Source: Tretioscincus oriximinensis
Taxonomy: Eukaryota; Chordata; Lepidosauria; Squamata; Gymnophthalmidae
Direction: 5' to 3'
Assembly: GCA_022410635.1 (NCBI GenBank)
Contig: JAJVDF010000460.1
Span: 186,001-250,000, forward strand
DNA: 64,000 bases
A program made the translations under genes and the position numbers. The notes under the pieces are model-generated. The model was not told the DNA's origin. It was given only the letters and a program-made list of their open reading frames with translations, and did no database searches. Shown piece by piece: positions 19,978 through 30,740 of this stretch (the stretch's first letter is position 1; each line of letters begins with the position of its first letter).

Positions 19978-21969
19978 AGTAAGCATATGCTCCAACCTTA
20001 GATGGATATTATGGTGCTCTCCACATGGATAGAGAATAGATTAATGTCCGTCAGATTTTTACACCACTCACCTGTACTAAATGAGTATCTATGAAAACCC
20101 AGGATAGACAAATGAAGCACCTAGCAATCCAAGTCTCTTTAGAGCCATCCAATCAGGGTGCATAAGGCTGCAATATATTACAGGTGCAACTAAAATTAGT
20201 ATATATAGCATGTATTTATAATAGCAGCAGGCATGATTATGTATGAGTGTTATTGTTTCTAGCATTCTGAACTTCTGCACCCTGCCTTCTCTGTAACCCT
20301 TGTTTCCTAACCAATATTCCCCATTCCAATGCAGCCTCACATCCACTGCCTGGTCATCTTCCATCGTACCAAAGTGAGAAAATAAGATGGCATTAGATCT
20401 ATTAACACATTTGCTCAAGTGATATGGAGAGACAAAAAGTCAAGGCCATGTCATGTTTTGCATCAAATTGATGCACCGGGGTCTTACCAGGGCCTTAAGG
20501 GCTTTTGGAATGGAATCTGGCCTTGGGCAGTTAGAACCGTCAAGGCACATAGACAACAGCAGCTCTCAGCTCTGTGGGAGAAGTCTGGAGTTGTCAACTA
20601 GGACTTGTCCCAAATTTATTAACTGTTTGTAGAGGATTGCAATCTATATGGGTCATTTTATAGTTTCTGCAGAAAGTGATAAAGAAAACTATTTCTACAG
20701 ACTTCATCCTAATTACGTGGTCAATGAAGATTTCATGTCTGATGTGGCAATGAGTATAAAACCCCAAGGGCTTTATGGTTCTTATGTAAGGGGGGGAATC
20801 TATTTGTGAGACTTCCGCCAAGCTGATCCCCTCAGTGATTTGAAAAATACACCACTCAGGTTGCTAGGTAAAATACGAACTTTACTATAAACATTAATAA
20901 TAGAACAAGAACAAAAGAACCNGAGCCATTGCTAAACGCATAGACATAATTTGTTGTCTCTTCAAGTCTATGAGCAAGACAGAAGTGGGGGAGAGCTGAA
21001 AGCTCCACCTTATTTTTATATGTGCAGTGACATCACTAAGCCTGGAATATCCAAATACAGTGGAATATGTAAGCAACATGTGGACGCAGATAAAATTATT
21101 TGCTGCAGTCAAGAACAAATTTAATTGAATCCAAAATATTCCTACAAATAGAAATAATGTAATGAGAACTGAGAATTCTTTAATTAAATTTGTATCTACA
21201 TTTTCAATCCATTTTGAAATTGAGAGAACCCATCAGGAACATGACCAGGTTTTTTTTCATTCCAAAATTATTCAACCCAAAGTGGTTAGGATGGCTGGAG
21301 CTTCCAATACAGAAATGACAAGGAAGACAATCTTGTTGATGGATATTTATTAACATAAATAAATCCAGAAAGAAGACCAGAAGTTAGGAATTAACTTCAG
21401 CAGTAACTAAATAACTAGAACACTAAGCAAAAGGAAACACTGGGTTATAAGCAGCCAAGTCGCTTGGCCTTCGTGGGGATACAGACCAATAGCATCAGCT
21501 AGCCTTTCCTCTGGCAAGTTCCCGCCCGTGGCCAAAGCTATCCAAAAACTAGAAGTGAAAGTAAAGAAAAGGAAAAGAGCAAAACTACAGGGGAGAGAGA
21601 GAGAGACCTATCATCAGGTATGTGAGATACTGCTTAAAAAAAGCTTGCCACTTTGCTGAGGGTTATTCCACTCTGAAAGTGGGATGTTTTGTAAGGGTGG
21701 CGGGGACAAATAACAATGCTATTTTGCTTTCTTTCTAATGCCTTTATACTTTCTTGTTCAAATGATTTTATCTTCTGTAAATCTGATGCGGTCAATTGAT
21801 CAATCAATAAACTTGAACTGAAAATCTGAAAGTGAACTGAAACTGTGCTAAACAATTGTGTAATCCATCAATGTTTGCAGCAGAAGATTGGAACTAATGA
21901 AGCATAGCTATCAAGAGTTTGTGCTACACACTGCAACACTTTGTTGAAGAAATACTTGTCAATAAATTA
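19978..21969. other. No gene recognised; possible unclassified repeats
   Basis: 20820-21120 and 21330-21560 have a repeat-like look but I found no paired ends or family signature. One N at about 20922. Open frames carry no domains. Confidence 0.4.
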
Positions 21970-22316
21970 ACAGGCACGGATAGCTCAGTCGCTAAGGAAT
22001 CCGTCTCTCAGCTGGGAGATGGGGTTTCGAAGCCCTATGTGGGACGTGGGGAGGGGTGAGCACCTTCCACTAGCCTGTTGCTCTAGCCAACCCAGCTATT
22101 CGAAAGCATGAATTGCAAGAAATTGCAACTGTCTGCAAGTAGATTCATGGTGGGGAAGATAGAATGTCAGCCTTCGGGCAAAATACCCTTGTAAGCTGCT
22201 TTGAGTCCCTTTGGAAGGTGAGAAAAAGCGGGGTATAAGAACCCAGTTCTTCTTCTTCTTCTTCTTCTTCTTCTTCTTCTTCTTCTTCTTCTTCTTCTTC
22301 TTCTTCTTCTTCTTTT
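21970..22316 (+). mobile_element. SINE-2 with a long TTC tail
   Basis: Head GGCACGGATAGCTCAGTCGC, B-box-like GGGTTTCGAAGCCC, family body, and end GGGGTATAAGAACCCAG, followed by about 22 TTC units (22246-22314). The tail creates poly-Glu, poly-Arg and poly-Phe open frames that are not genes. Confidence 0.88.
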
Positions 22317-23079
22317 CGAATATAACACACTCAGTACCTTTGGAGCTGGATACTGCCTTTCAAAAGGCAAGAACAATGATTTTTTTAACTAAAAAAACAC
22401 ACACACATTAACAGTTATATAGCCAATCACAGGCTCAAGACCCAAACAAGCATTGCCATTTTTTCATAGCACCAGAAGTCTAGCACTGGAAGGATGTGAT
22501 AAGTACAAATTCTTGGTGCTGAAGAAATCCAAATTTAGCAAAAGACAGAAGTGATTTCTTGAGGGTATGATCTAGAGGAAGCATGTGGAGATGAAAATTT
22601 AAAGGGTGATAATAAAATAATAGCACAGTTACCTGGTAAAACGAGAACATTTCACAAAGCCAGTTTTGGCCTTTGCTCTTTAACGGGGGAGTGGGGGGAA
22701 TCATAATGTATAATGTGCAGAAACAGCAGCAGCTACACCATTTCCTTATGTATAAGCTGTGTTGCAAATGTACTATCTTCAAATGCAGCTCAGTGAGGTG
22801 AACATTCACCACAGTCTAATCCTATACACTGGGGAGAAATGAGCTTATCAAAATTGCATTGTCCACACAGAAAACCGCATCATGATAAAGTTCCCATATT
22901 AATACATATTCTTCATTGTTGTCCACATCTTGCATATTAAACTTTTGCAGATAAATCGGTTCATTATTACTGAGGTTCCATAATCTACCATATCATTGAT
23001 AGATGGGATGCTTCCAAATGCTATATTTGTAGGGAGTAAAGATAAGGTGAAGATTTTACTTTTTCTTTTGCTTTAGTCA
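22317..23079. other. No gene recognised
   Basis: Short CA run near 22399-22407; otherwise no repeat family, exon or RNA gene recognised. Confidence 0.5.
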
Positions 23080-23178
23080 CCCAGAAGCAATTGGTGGGCC
23101 CTGTGTAGGAGAAAATGCTGAACTGGTTGAGTTGGGGCCTGATTCAGCATGGATCCTCTTATCTTCTTGTGTTCTAAT
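23080..23178 (+). mobile_element. CR1-like LINE 3' terminus, short
   Basis: Only the last about 100 bp: AGCAATTGGTGGGCCCTGTG, GGGGCCTGATTCAGCATGGA, then TCCTCTTATCTTCTTGTG. More diverged than the 16545 copy. Confidence 0.6.
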
Positions 23179-23274
23179 TATAGTACTTGACAATTATGAA
23201 TCTTGCTGCTGAGAACATCAATTTAACATTAAATGTCACTCCTTTCCATTTTAAGACATGGACCATAAATATTG

Positions 23275-23450
23275 TTTTTGTTTGGTGTAATGATTAGAGC
23301 CAGATGGGTGATCTTGGGCTAGTCACCTTTCGAACTCCCCCAGCCCCACTTCCTTCACAAGGGGTCTGTTGTGGAAAAAACAACAAAACCTATGTGAGCT
23401 GCCCCTTGATGAAAGGGCCGTTGTATATAAACTTTATGATTCTTATTCTT
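23275..23450 (+). mobile_element. SINE-1, diverged and partly deleted
   Basis: TTTGGTGTAATGATTAGAGC, then a deleted middle. TGGGTGATCTTGGGCTAGTC, AGCCCCACTTCCTTCACAAG, GTCTGTTGTGGAAAAAACAAC and a decayed L2-like tail remain. Confidence 0.65.
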
Positions 23451-24464
23451 GCTTTTGTCATCACCATCATTTCAAAGAAGCAGTAATTTGAGTTTGGACA
23501 ACTTTATCAACTTCTGTATTATTGAGGGTTAGAGTTTTTTTATTTTCTCTCAGCACTATCATGAATCAGTTTATTTTATGAGAAAGTATAGATAGGGTCA
23601 TAACAATAGTCTAAGAACTCAGCATTCTTCTCTTTAGGCTACCATACAATCAAGTTGATTTTGTGTAATAATTTGCTTCCATTCTTGGACTGAGGATGGA
23701 ACATATGGGCCAATCCTCCACATGGTTCATAGCCCATATAGAAAGCTACAAATGGCTTGTATAAATGGCAATGTATAAATACATTGTTAGGCTTTATATG
23801 CTCTTGTATGCTAGGAGACAGGTAATAAGGTGGAGTTTTGTTGTCGCAGTAGAACCTCTTGAAAGTGTCATTGTTACAGATTCCTTAATTTTCTCCACCA
23901 ATGCCAGTCACTGAGTGCCACATTATGAAATGGATTTAAGGGTTTGGAAATCTTTGGTTTTTGATCTCGGTGATAAGAAGAGATCATTGGACATGTTGAA
24001 AGAAACCACCAAAGAGACAAATAAGTCTCCTGAAATGGTAGTGGCACCGCAGAAGTAGCATTGCTGCCACCACAATGAAAGATGGATAAAGCATTCTAAG
24101 ATATCTTTATCCCCTTCTGCTATTGAACTGCTGTGTTCATCTCATGCACTGAATGTGCCATAGGTAATAGGACAGCATGGATTTTGACCATTTTGATGCT
24201 TAATATGTTCATAAATCTGGTTCATACTAGAAATCCCAGGGAAAGCTACTGAAGATAATACTGCTAATAGTGCAATATCCTTGTACAAATTGATGATGTG
24301 ACTTAAAATAATGTGCTCTCAGAACAATACAGTACAATTAGAAATATTCAGAAGAGGACAACTAAATGATCAAGGAGTCAGTAGAGCTCTTCATTAGGAA
24401 AGTAATGAGAGATAGTTCATTTCATTTTGCTCTCTTATTTCAACTTGAATAGGCTAACCATGGA
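23451..24464. other. No gene recognised
   Basis: Unique sequence as far as I can tell; no domain-bearing frame. Confidence 0.5.
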
Positions 24465-24893
24465 AACTAGAAGTCAATTTTTTTTTAAAAAAATATAATT
24501 TTATTACAGAAATAAAGAAAAAACAATAACATGGTGTTACATCACACTCAACAATCATAACATAATATTCCAATTCTTCAATATAATGGGCACACCATAT
24601 CCATAAGTTCATACAATTATACAAACATGTTTTATCCCCAATTATCATCCCCCCTCCCTCCTTTCTCACCGGATGATATTATTGCTCAAATACAACTTAT
24701 GGTCTGAGGATGATCTTAATTGTATCTAAAAGTTCGGGTCCTCCCCAGCGATTCGACTGACAATAGATTATTAATATTTGCCAATTTTTCATCCATCTAT
24801 TACTGCCAGATCTGTACATATTATCTTTGTCTTGGATGAAATCCCCTATTATTTGGTCGGCCAAATAATGTTGCCATTGAACTAGAAGTCAAT
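24465..24893 (-). mobile_element. L1-like retrotransposon 3' end with target-site duplication
   Basis: The 14-bp direct repeat AACTAGAAGTCAAT at 24465-24478 and 24880-24893 brackets 24479-24879. On the minus strand the insert ends in an AATAAAATTATATTTTTTTA-type, A-rich terminus (poly-T at the left edge on the plus strand), so it is a 5'-truncated retroposed copy in minus orientation. The family looks L1-like from the 3' end only; the exact clade is uncertain. The clean duplication argues for relatively recent insertion. Confidence 0.7.
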
Positions 24894-24972
24894 GATGCCA
24901 GAGACAGAAGAACCTGGGTAACCTGGATAAGTATAGAGGAGTAAGACAAGGTAAGTATAGAATGATTCTTAA

Positions 24973-25130
24973 GCCCTGGTCGCACACATGCTTTTAAACT
25001 ATTTCAGTCCAGAAGAATGAGTTTGAACCGATTTTATTGCCTCACTTATTGCAAGAAAAAATGGATTAAACTCATTTTTCAGGGCTGAAGAAGGTTTAAA
25101 TGTAAATGTGTGATCAATGCATTGTTTTCA
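24973..25130. mobile_element. MITE-E, palindromic element
   Basis: The left arm (GGTCGCACACATGCTTTTAA, then TTTCAGTCCAGAAGAATGAG) is the inverted imperfect match of the right arm (CTCATTTTTCAGGGCTGAAG, then GTTTAAATGTAAATGTGTGA). The two arms cover almost the entire 158 bp. The target duplication could not be defined. Confidence 0.55.
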
Positions 25131-25970
25131 ATCGATTATTATCTGCATATCCAATTTGGGTAGGAGTATGCATTTCTAGTGGAATAAATTATTTTGCTTT
25201 GCATAACTTAAAAATGAAATATATAATCATGACTGTAGTACACCACCAAATAAATCCCATTTTTAAATACTAAAAGAGGAATCCCGTCAACATTGCGTCC
25301 ACCCAAGGTTGTACTGATGAGATCTGATATGCAGGCACAACTGTACATTCAGGGCTATCAATTCTCTTGTTTCATTTTTTTGAAGAACGCCCCAAGGTAC
25401 AAAAATGCAGATTTCCATGCAATCATGCTCTTCCCTAATAGATGCTGACTGTTTTTTCCCCTTGTTGNTTTGCTGAAACCACTACCACCTTCTCCATAAA
25501 ACCAATACATTTTACATTGAAACCCAACAAGCAGGAAAACTTGTCTTGAGCCTGGCAAGCAGCTACCTTGAGTATGAAAAACTGAAGAGAAACTGCAAAA
25601 GCTCTGTTTCTAAGCTGAAAATTTGGGCAGTCGCTTACATTGTCATCCATGGGCTACTATGAGAGGTTATACCTTGATTATGACTTGAATGGCACATTCA
25701 GAGAGCAGGATAGTTTCATGGGTCAAACCCTAAGTTTGATATACGATAGATGATGTATCTTGCAACATCGTTACCAAAGTAAAGGAGCATCTATAACTAG
25801 ATGACTGGCTGTGTACCAACTGCTGTCTTTAACTGAGAGAATTGCATGAGTAGCTATCCCTATTCTGCTGGCATAAATCAGAGGTTAAAGAGATGAACAT
25901 TCATTACTATTCACTCAGAAGGGTTGCGAAGTGATTCCAGAGCATTGGAACTTCCATTCAACATAAACAA
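25131..25970. other. No gene recognised
   Basis: Unique sequence; one N at about 25468 inside overlapping chance frames. Confidence 0.5.
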
Positions 25971-25975
25971 CTAAG

Positions 25976-26147
25976 GTCCTATCCCCACTGAGCCTTCTTT
26001 TTGTCTATATCTCAGAATAGGAGCATGTAATCTGCATGCTAGTGTAGGCTATGGCAGACCCCGAATGGGGCCTGCCACAACCTACACTGGCATATGGATG
26101 ACCAAGCTCTGTACCGAGATATAACCCAGAATAAGTGGGGACAGGGC
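25976..26147. mobile_element. MITE-B copy 2
   Basis: Ends GTCCTATCCCCACTGAGCC and GTGGGGACAGGGC are inverted matches; inner ATATCTCAGAATAGG and ATATAACCCAGAATAAG extend the pairing. CTAAG lies on both sides (25971-25975, 26148-26152), a candidate 5-bp target duplication. The centre has TGCTAGTGTAGGCTATGGCA / CCTGCCACAACCTACACTGG, also inverted. Confidence 0.7.
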
Positions 26148-26195
26148 CTAAGTGACTGCTTTGACTGGAAAACTAGAAGAGCCAGTTCTAGTTTT

Positions 26196-26462
26196 TGTGA
26201 GCCAGTTTGGTGTAGGACTCCTATCTGTAGTCTCCTGGTTCGATTCCCCAGTCCTCCATGAAAGCCAGCTGGATGACCTTGGGCCAGTCACAGATCTTTA
26301 GAACTCTCTCAGCCCCACCAACTTCATAGGATGTCTGTTGTGGAGAAAGCAACAAAAAACTATGTGCTCCCCCCCCCCCCCATGGTTCTTCATCCTGAGA
26401 CCTTCAGGTATAGGGCTGGATATAAGTATAAATAAAAAAAGTAAATAAATAATAAATAAATA
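26196..26462 (+). mobile_element. SINE-1 with L2-type tail
   Basis: GTGAGCCAGTTTGGTGTAGG, B-box-like GGTTCGATTCCCC, CAGCTGGATGACCTTGGGCC, CTCTCTCAGCCCCACCAACT, GTCTGTTGTGGAGAAAGCAA. Tail GAGACCTTCAGGTATAGGGC, then (ATAAA/AAT)n. A poly-C tract interrupts the body at 26369-26382. Confidence 0.82.
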
Positions 26463-27619
26463 GAATAATTCTTGTTGTGAGTCCGTGGTATGAGTTACTT
26501 TGTCTGTTTTTTTCTCTATGAAAAGATAGTTGGACCGGATCTCTGAGCCCCCTACAGTATTTCCCAGGCATAGGCTCTGACCATAAGCTATGAATTTTCT
26601 CTGTACGAGTTCTGCCATTTAAAACAAAAACTGTAGGCTTTGGAGTACTTTCAATCAAGAAAGAAGTCTTTAGTATCAACACCCCAGCCAGCAGCGGACA
26701 GACACCTGCAATTTGGACTATAAATATTGGTCAGCTTTGATTTAGGGTTTAGTTTACTCCTGCCATGGCCAAGTTGATATTATTAGTCAAAAATCAGGGA
26801 GGGCGATTATGATCAATTCATAATCATGTGGAAGTGGTAGGAGGGGAAATTTAAATGAAAGAAATTGGGTTTTTCTATCATGCACCTCTGAGCTCTTGCT
26901 ATCTGGAGATAAATTCCTACTTCAATCTCCTCTCTAAAATTTACACAGTAGAGTCCACTTCTAAGTCGTTATTCTACAATTAGGTTTCCCAACGTTTTCA
27001 TTGACACATTTCAGATGTGAGCCAGTGCACTTTATATGAATTTTGCCTTGCCATTAGTAGAATCCTCCTTGACTGTGCTGCCTGTGAGGATACCTCAATA
27101 TCATGCCACCTTCCGCCTTGAGCAAGGAATCAGACGATGGAGTGTCTGCTGATCTCTTAGCTTTGAGAAAAGTTCAGAACCAAAGGAATCTGTACAATAA
27201 GAAGGATCTTCTTCTGTGGGACTGAGGAGGAACCAGTAATTGGGTTTGCTGGATGCCAACACACTCAACAACAGCTGCAGCATTCAGCTAGGTTAATCAA
27301 GAACTACCAAGTCGCACCTGTTAGTAGGAAAGAGACTAGAAATAGGAGCCTAAGTTTATCATTTAGATGTTGAAATGTTGACAATACTAGAAACAATCCA
27401 CCCTGTTCTTGGCTTTCAGCATTTCTCTGTTTCTTCCTGAACATCTTGAATGTTTCACTCTTCTTAGTGTGAGTTTTTCTGATATGTGCCAACTTTGGTA
27501 CTTCCAATTAAACTGTATTTCTTTTCCTGCTGTTACCCATTACCACAAAACATCTGCTATAAACAGGACACTCTCACATATGCAGCAGTGGTCCTGTTAC
27601 CCCTGCCACTTAAGGGAAC
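26463..27619. other. No gene recognised
   Basis: Open frames of up to about 106 codons overlap the SINE edge or are featureless. No RNA gene recognised. Confidence 0.45.
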
Positions 27620-27624
27620 TTAGT

Positions 27625-27726
27625 AGTATCTTTCCAGCACTGTTGTTTTTAATTTGTTATTTTTTTTTAATTAACTGCCCTGAGATCTTCAATTATAGGG
27701 TGGTATAGAAATGCAAATAAATATGT
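27625..27726 (+). mobile_element. L2 LINE 3' tail
   Basis: CTGTTGTTTTTAATTTGTTA leads into ACTGCCCTGAGATCTTCAAT, TATAGGGTGGTATAGAAATG, then CAAATAAATA. About 100 bp, 5' truncated, moderately diverged. Confidence 0.7.
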
Positions 27727-29379
27727 ACTGAAAGACAGAAGCTTTCCAAAAGACAGAATTAATCCAACGAGTAATTCTGTTTTCAGTCATCCTCCTCAGA
27801 TTCAAAACAAGTAAACACACTTTGACTTTATAAACAAGAAACTTCTTCTGCTTACCTGTCAATTTCTGGCAAGGGAATCCCTAACTCCCATTTGACTGGT
27901 AGGGGATGCATGCTGCCCCACTTCTGTGGCTAAATTATCTTTAGTTTTAAGACCAGAATCTTAAAACGACAGACAATCCTGCTATGTGGGAGTGGAGAAG
28001 AAGCCTCTTACGCCCATAAATGGTGCCAGGCAGGGTCATCTATTACCATGTAAATAATGTGCTGCTCATATAAGTGAAGTGTTCACTTTTTAAAAAGGAA
28101 AGTGGCAAGGATGCTATTGGAGTGGAAAGGATTATAGACAGGCTAAAGAGCTTTGTAAGAAAAATTTGTTTTTTTTGTAACTGACTCTCCACTGCAAGTG
28201 CAAGATGGGAACTTTATACCTTTCTTCCCACAATTTCCAAGTGATACAAGTTCAATAAAGTTAGTTCTTTGCTACATTTAAAGTAGCCAAATTTCTCTAC
28301 CACTTTTCCTTGTGTTCAAACATTGAAGTATCTTTGAAACCAAACTGAAGTGTTAAAAAATCCATGACGAAATACATTATGAGAAGGCTCACACTTGTTA
28401 TCGGTCCAAAGGCAGTTTTGCCTGCTTTCACATAAGATGGGCTATCCTGCATTGTTCTGGACCAGCTTGGTAGTCTGCCTCATGTTGAGCCAGACACATT
28501 CCAGCACATGGGTCATTCACATACACTGGATGGTCCATAGTGACCCAGTTAATAGACAGACCAAAGATTGGGGCAGCCTTGAAATGACTGGAAATCAAAG
28601 ACTGGAAATCATGTATTAGTGATTACTTGCCCTGATGGCTTTGAAACTTCTAAAGGTAGAAGGCCAGCTACTAAGAGAGGATGAGCATAAAAACTGTGAA
28701 CTCACGTCCTGTTCTATGAAAGAATATTGATTCAGGAGAAGCAATCCTACTGTGTTCCACAACTTATTCTCATCCCTGATCAGACGATATTCACTTGAGA
28801 ATTTGTTCTATTGTCACCAGCAGAATTTCTTTATGTGGGTTCCCCCAGTCAGTATGGAATCTTACATCAAGAAGTACATGGAAATGTTCTAAGTTTTTCA
28901 GGACCATAATTTTATTATTTCTGCATATTCTGCCATTATTAAAAACTTTCCATCTTATATGTTCCATCCATAACACCTTTTATTCTTCCTTCCAGTGGTG
29001 TTGCCCATAACCTGTTGTAATTATTTCAATTCAGTTTGTTCATAAGTCTGCTCTTTTTGCTACTTTGCTTCTTCTAGTCTCAACAGATCATTGCATTTGA
29101 CATTTTCTCGAGTTTTGTGTGGGACACGTGTTTGCTTTTGGAGGTTCTCATAAGTGTGACCCAATACAAATGGCTTAGTGACAAAAATGAGAGATCTTTT
29201 CCTCTACTTTGCTCTTTCATTTCAGTCTACTGTGTACCTTTAATAATCTATGCTGTACCTACCTTCAATAAAAAAATTCAATAACCCATAATGAACAGCC
29301 TCTCCTAAAATCCCTGTTGTGTGAAAATGATTTTTATCAGTTATAAATTTGTTTATTTCTTTAAAGGCATCTAGCTTTG
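27727..29379. other. No gene recognised; repeat-poor
   Basis: No family of repeats or exon recognised. Several short frames without domains. Confidence 0.5.
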
Positions 29380-29760
29380 TCACTGTTGATTCCACTATTT
29401 ACAAACTGGCTTTGTCATCTTATTGATAGCTCTCGAGTGAAGAACTCTCTGTTAATATATGCAAACTCACAGCTCTCAACAAGCTTTACAGATCCGTTAA
29501 TGAGGGGATTAACAGGAGCAAGGCAATGTATTTAACCTGCGGCACTAGCTCTGTTTCAATAAGGCTTCAACAGCCTATTAAATGGAGTGGAGGCTCAATT
29601 AACCCAGACAAAGGCCAGTCTACAGAAGATGGCAGGGAGGGCCACAGTTAGCATCTGCCTAAGCAGCTTGTTCAGAGCTGGAAATAAAGAGGGTGACATG
29701 TTCTCGCCCCAAGCTATGATATAACTGAAATGGTGATTCTAGTTCATCTGGGCTGACTGA
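29380..29760. promoter_or_regulatory. Candidate conserved noncoding element (enhancer-like)
   Basis: Repeat-free, with evenly mixed base composition and clustered motifs typical of vertebrate developmental enhancers: GTTAATGAGGGGATTAACAG (ATTA cores), CAATTAACCCAGACAAAGGC (TTAA and SOX/TCF-like CAAAG), CAGCTTGTTCAGAGCTGGAA, ATATGCAAACTCACAG (octamer-like). No open frame of significance. This is a judgement from sequence texture; conservation was not tested. Confidence 0.35.
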
Positions 29761-30499
29761 ATAGGTGACAGCATCAAAACCCACCACTATCTCGCCATAT
29801 GACAGTTTGTAAAATCTGAGTGCACTCAACGGTCACCCCAGAGCCTTTTACACTTTTGTGTTGAAGTATGGTAACCGTACTGAGGGTTTGGTGCAGAAAA
29901 GGTGCTGGTGCTGGGCAATCTGAGGGCACGCAGTATGAAAAGGCTTTTCAGGAGATGTGTTAGGTTTAAACAATTTCCTGTTGGATATCTCCTGGGCATA
30001 AAGATGTAGCTGGTCCCTCCATCAACATGTTGCTAAAGCTAATGTCTCATGGTAGCATTGTGTGGTGTTTACTGAAAGCTGTCATCGAAAATGAATGGAA
30101 GAGAGTCAATAGAGGCAAGTGACTGGTTTCATCTTCAACTAAGCATGTATATAGTTTTCAACATGTGAAAGCTGAGCTTGGCTTCATCTTTCTCTGCTTG
30201 GATGTTAGGATACAAGGAGTGAAGCAGAAATAGGGAGGATATGGCCAGATTATAAAGCAGTCCACTCTTGAATGGACTGATGGATCAGGGAATTAGCTTA
30301 GCATAATATTTTATAGAAGCAGTCAGCCTAGCAATTATGATTACTCTTGTCCTACAGTCCTAAATACCAGTACTTCTATAGACTTCTAGGTCTACGTCAC
30401 CAGCTGTTGGGTTTACACTGCTAAATATAGTGTGCTATAGAGCAACAGGCAAGAATTTAAATATTCCCAGTTGTTCAGTCACCTCTGACTCTGATACTG
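29761..30499. other. No gene recognised
   Basis: Unique sequence; nothing supported. Confidence 0.5.
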
Positions 30500-30504
30500 T
30501 AGTG

Positions 30505-30740
30505 CATTGCCTTGGATATTTAAAATCAATAAAACTTCAATTCCTAAGTTTAAATCTCCACTCTGCCATGAAAAACTCACTCTGTGACTTGGTTCAATCA
30601 CAACCTCTCAACCTAATCTATTTCATAAAATCATGGTGAGGATAAAACAGAGGAATGAAGAGTGGTGTGCTCCACCTTGAGCTCTTGGAGAAAGATGAGC
30701 TAACATCAATAAATAATGGAACAACAATAATAATAACAAC
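30505..30740 (+). mobile_element. tRNA-derived SINE, third subtype, diverged
   Basis: AAATCTCCACTCTGCCATGA, CACTCTGTGACTTGGTTCAA, CACAACCTCTCAACCTAATC, TCATGGTGAGGATAAAACAG follow the common reptile SINE order (charge statement, Ser/Cys-rich-looking CTCAGCCTAACCTACC block, GTTGTGAGGATAAAA). It ends in AACAATAATAATAACAA. Different middle block from SINE-1, which has TGTCTGTTGTGG. Confidence 0.6.

Noticed and set aside
21970..22040. tRNA gene in the SINE-2 head (and in SINE-1 heads)
   Set aside because: A- and B-box-like signals are present, but the rest belongs to a dispersed SINE and no clean cloverleaf with acceptor stem is evident.
22145..22411. Frames encoding poly-Glu, poly-Arg and poly-Phe
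   Set aside because: They are produced by the TTC tail of SINE-2 in different frames.
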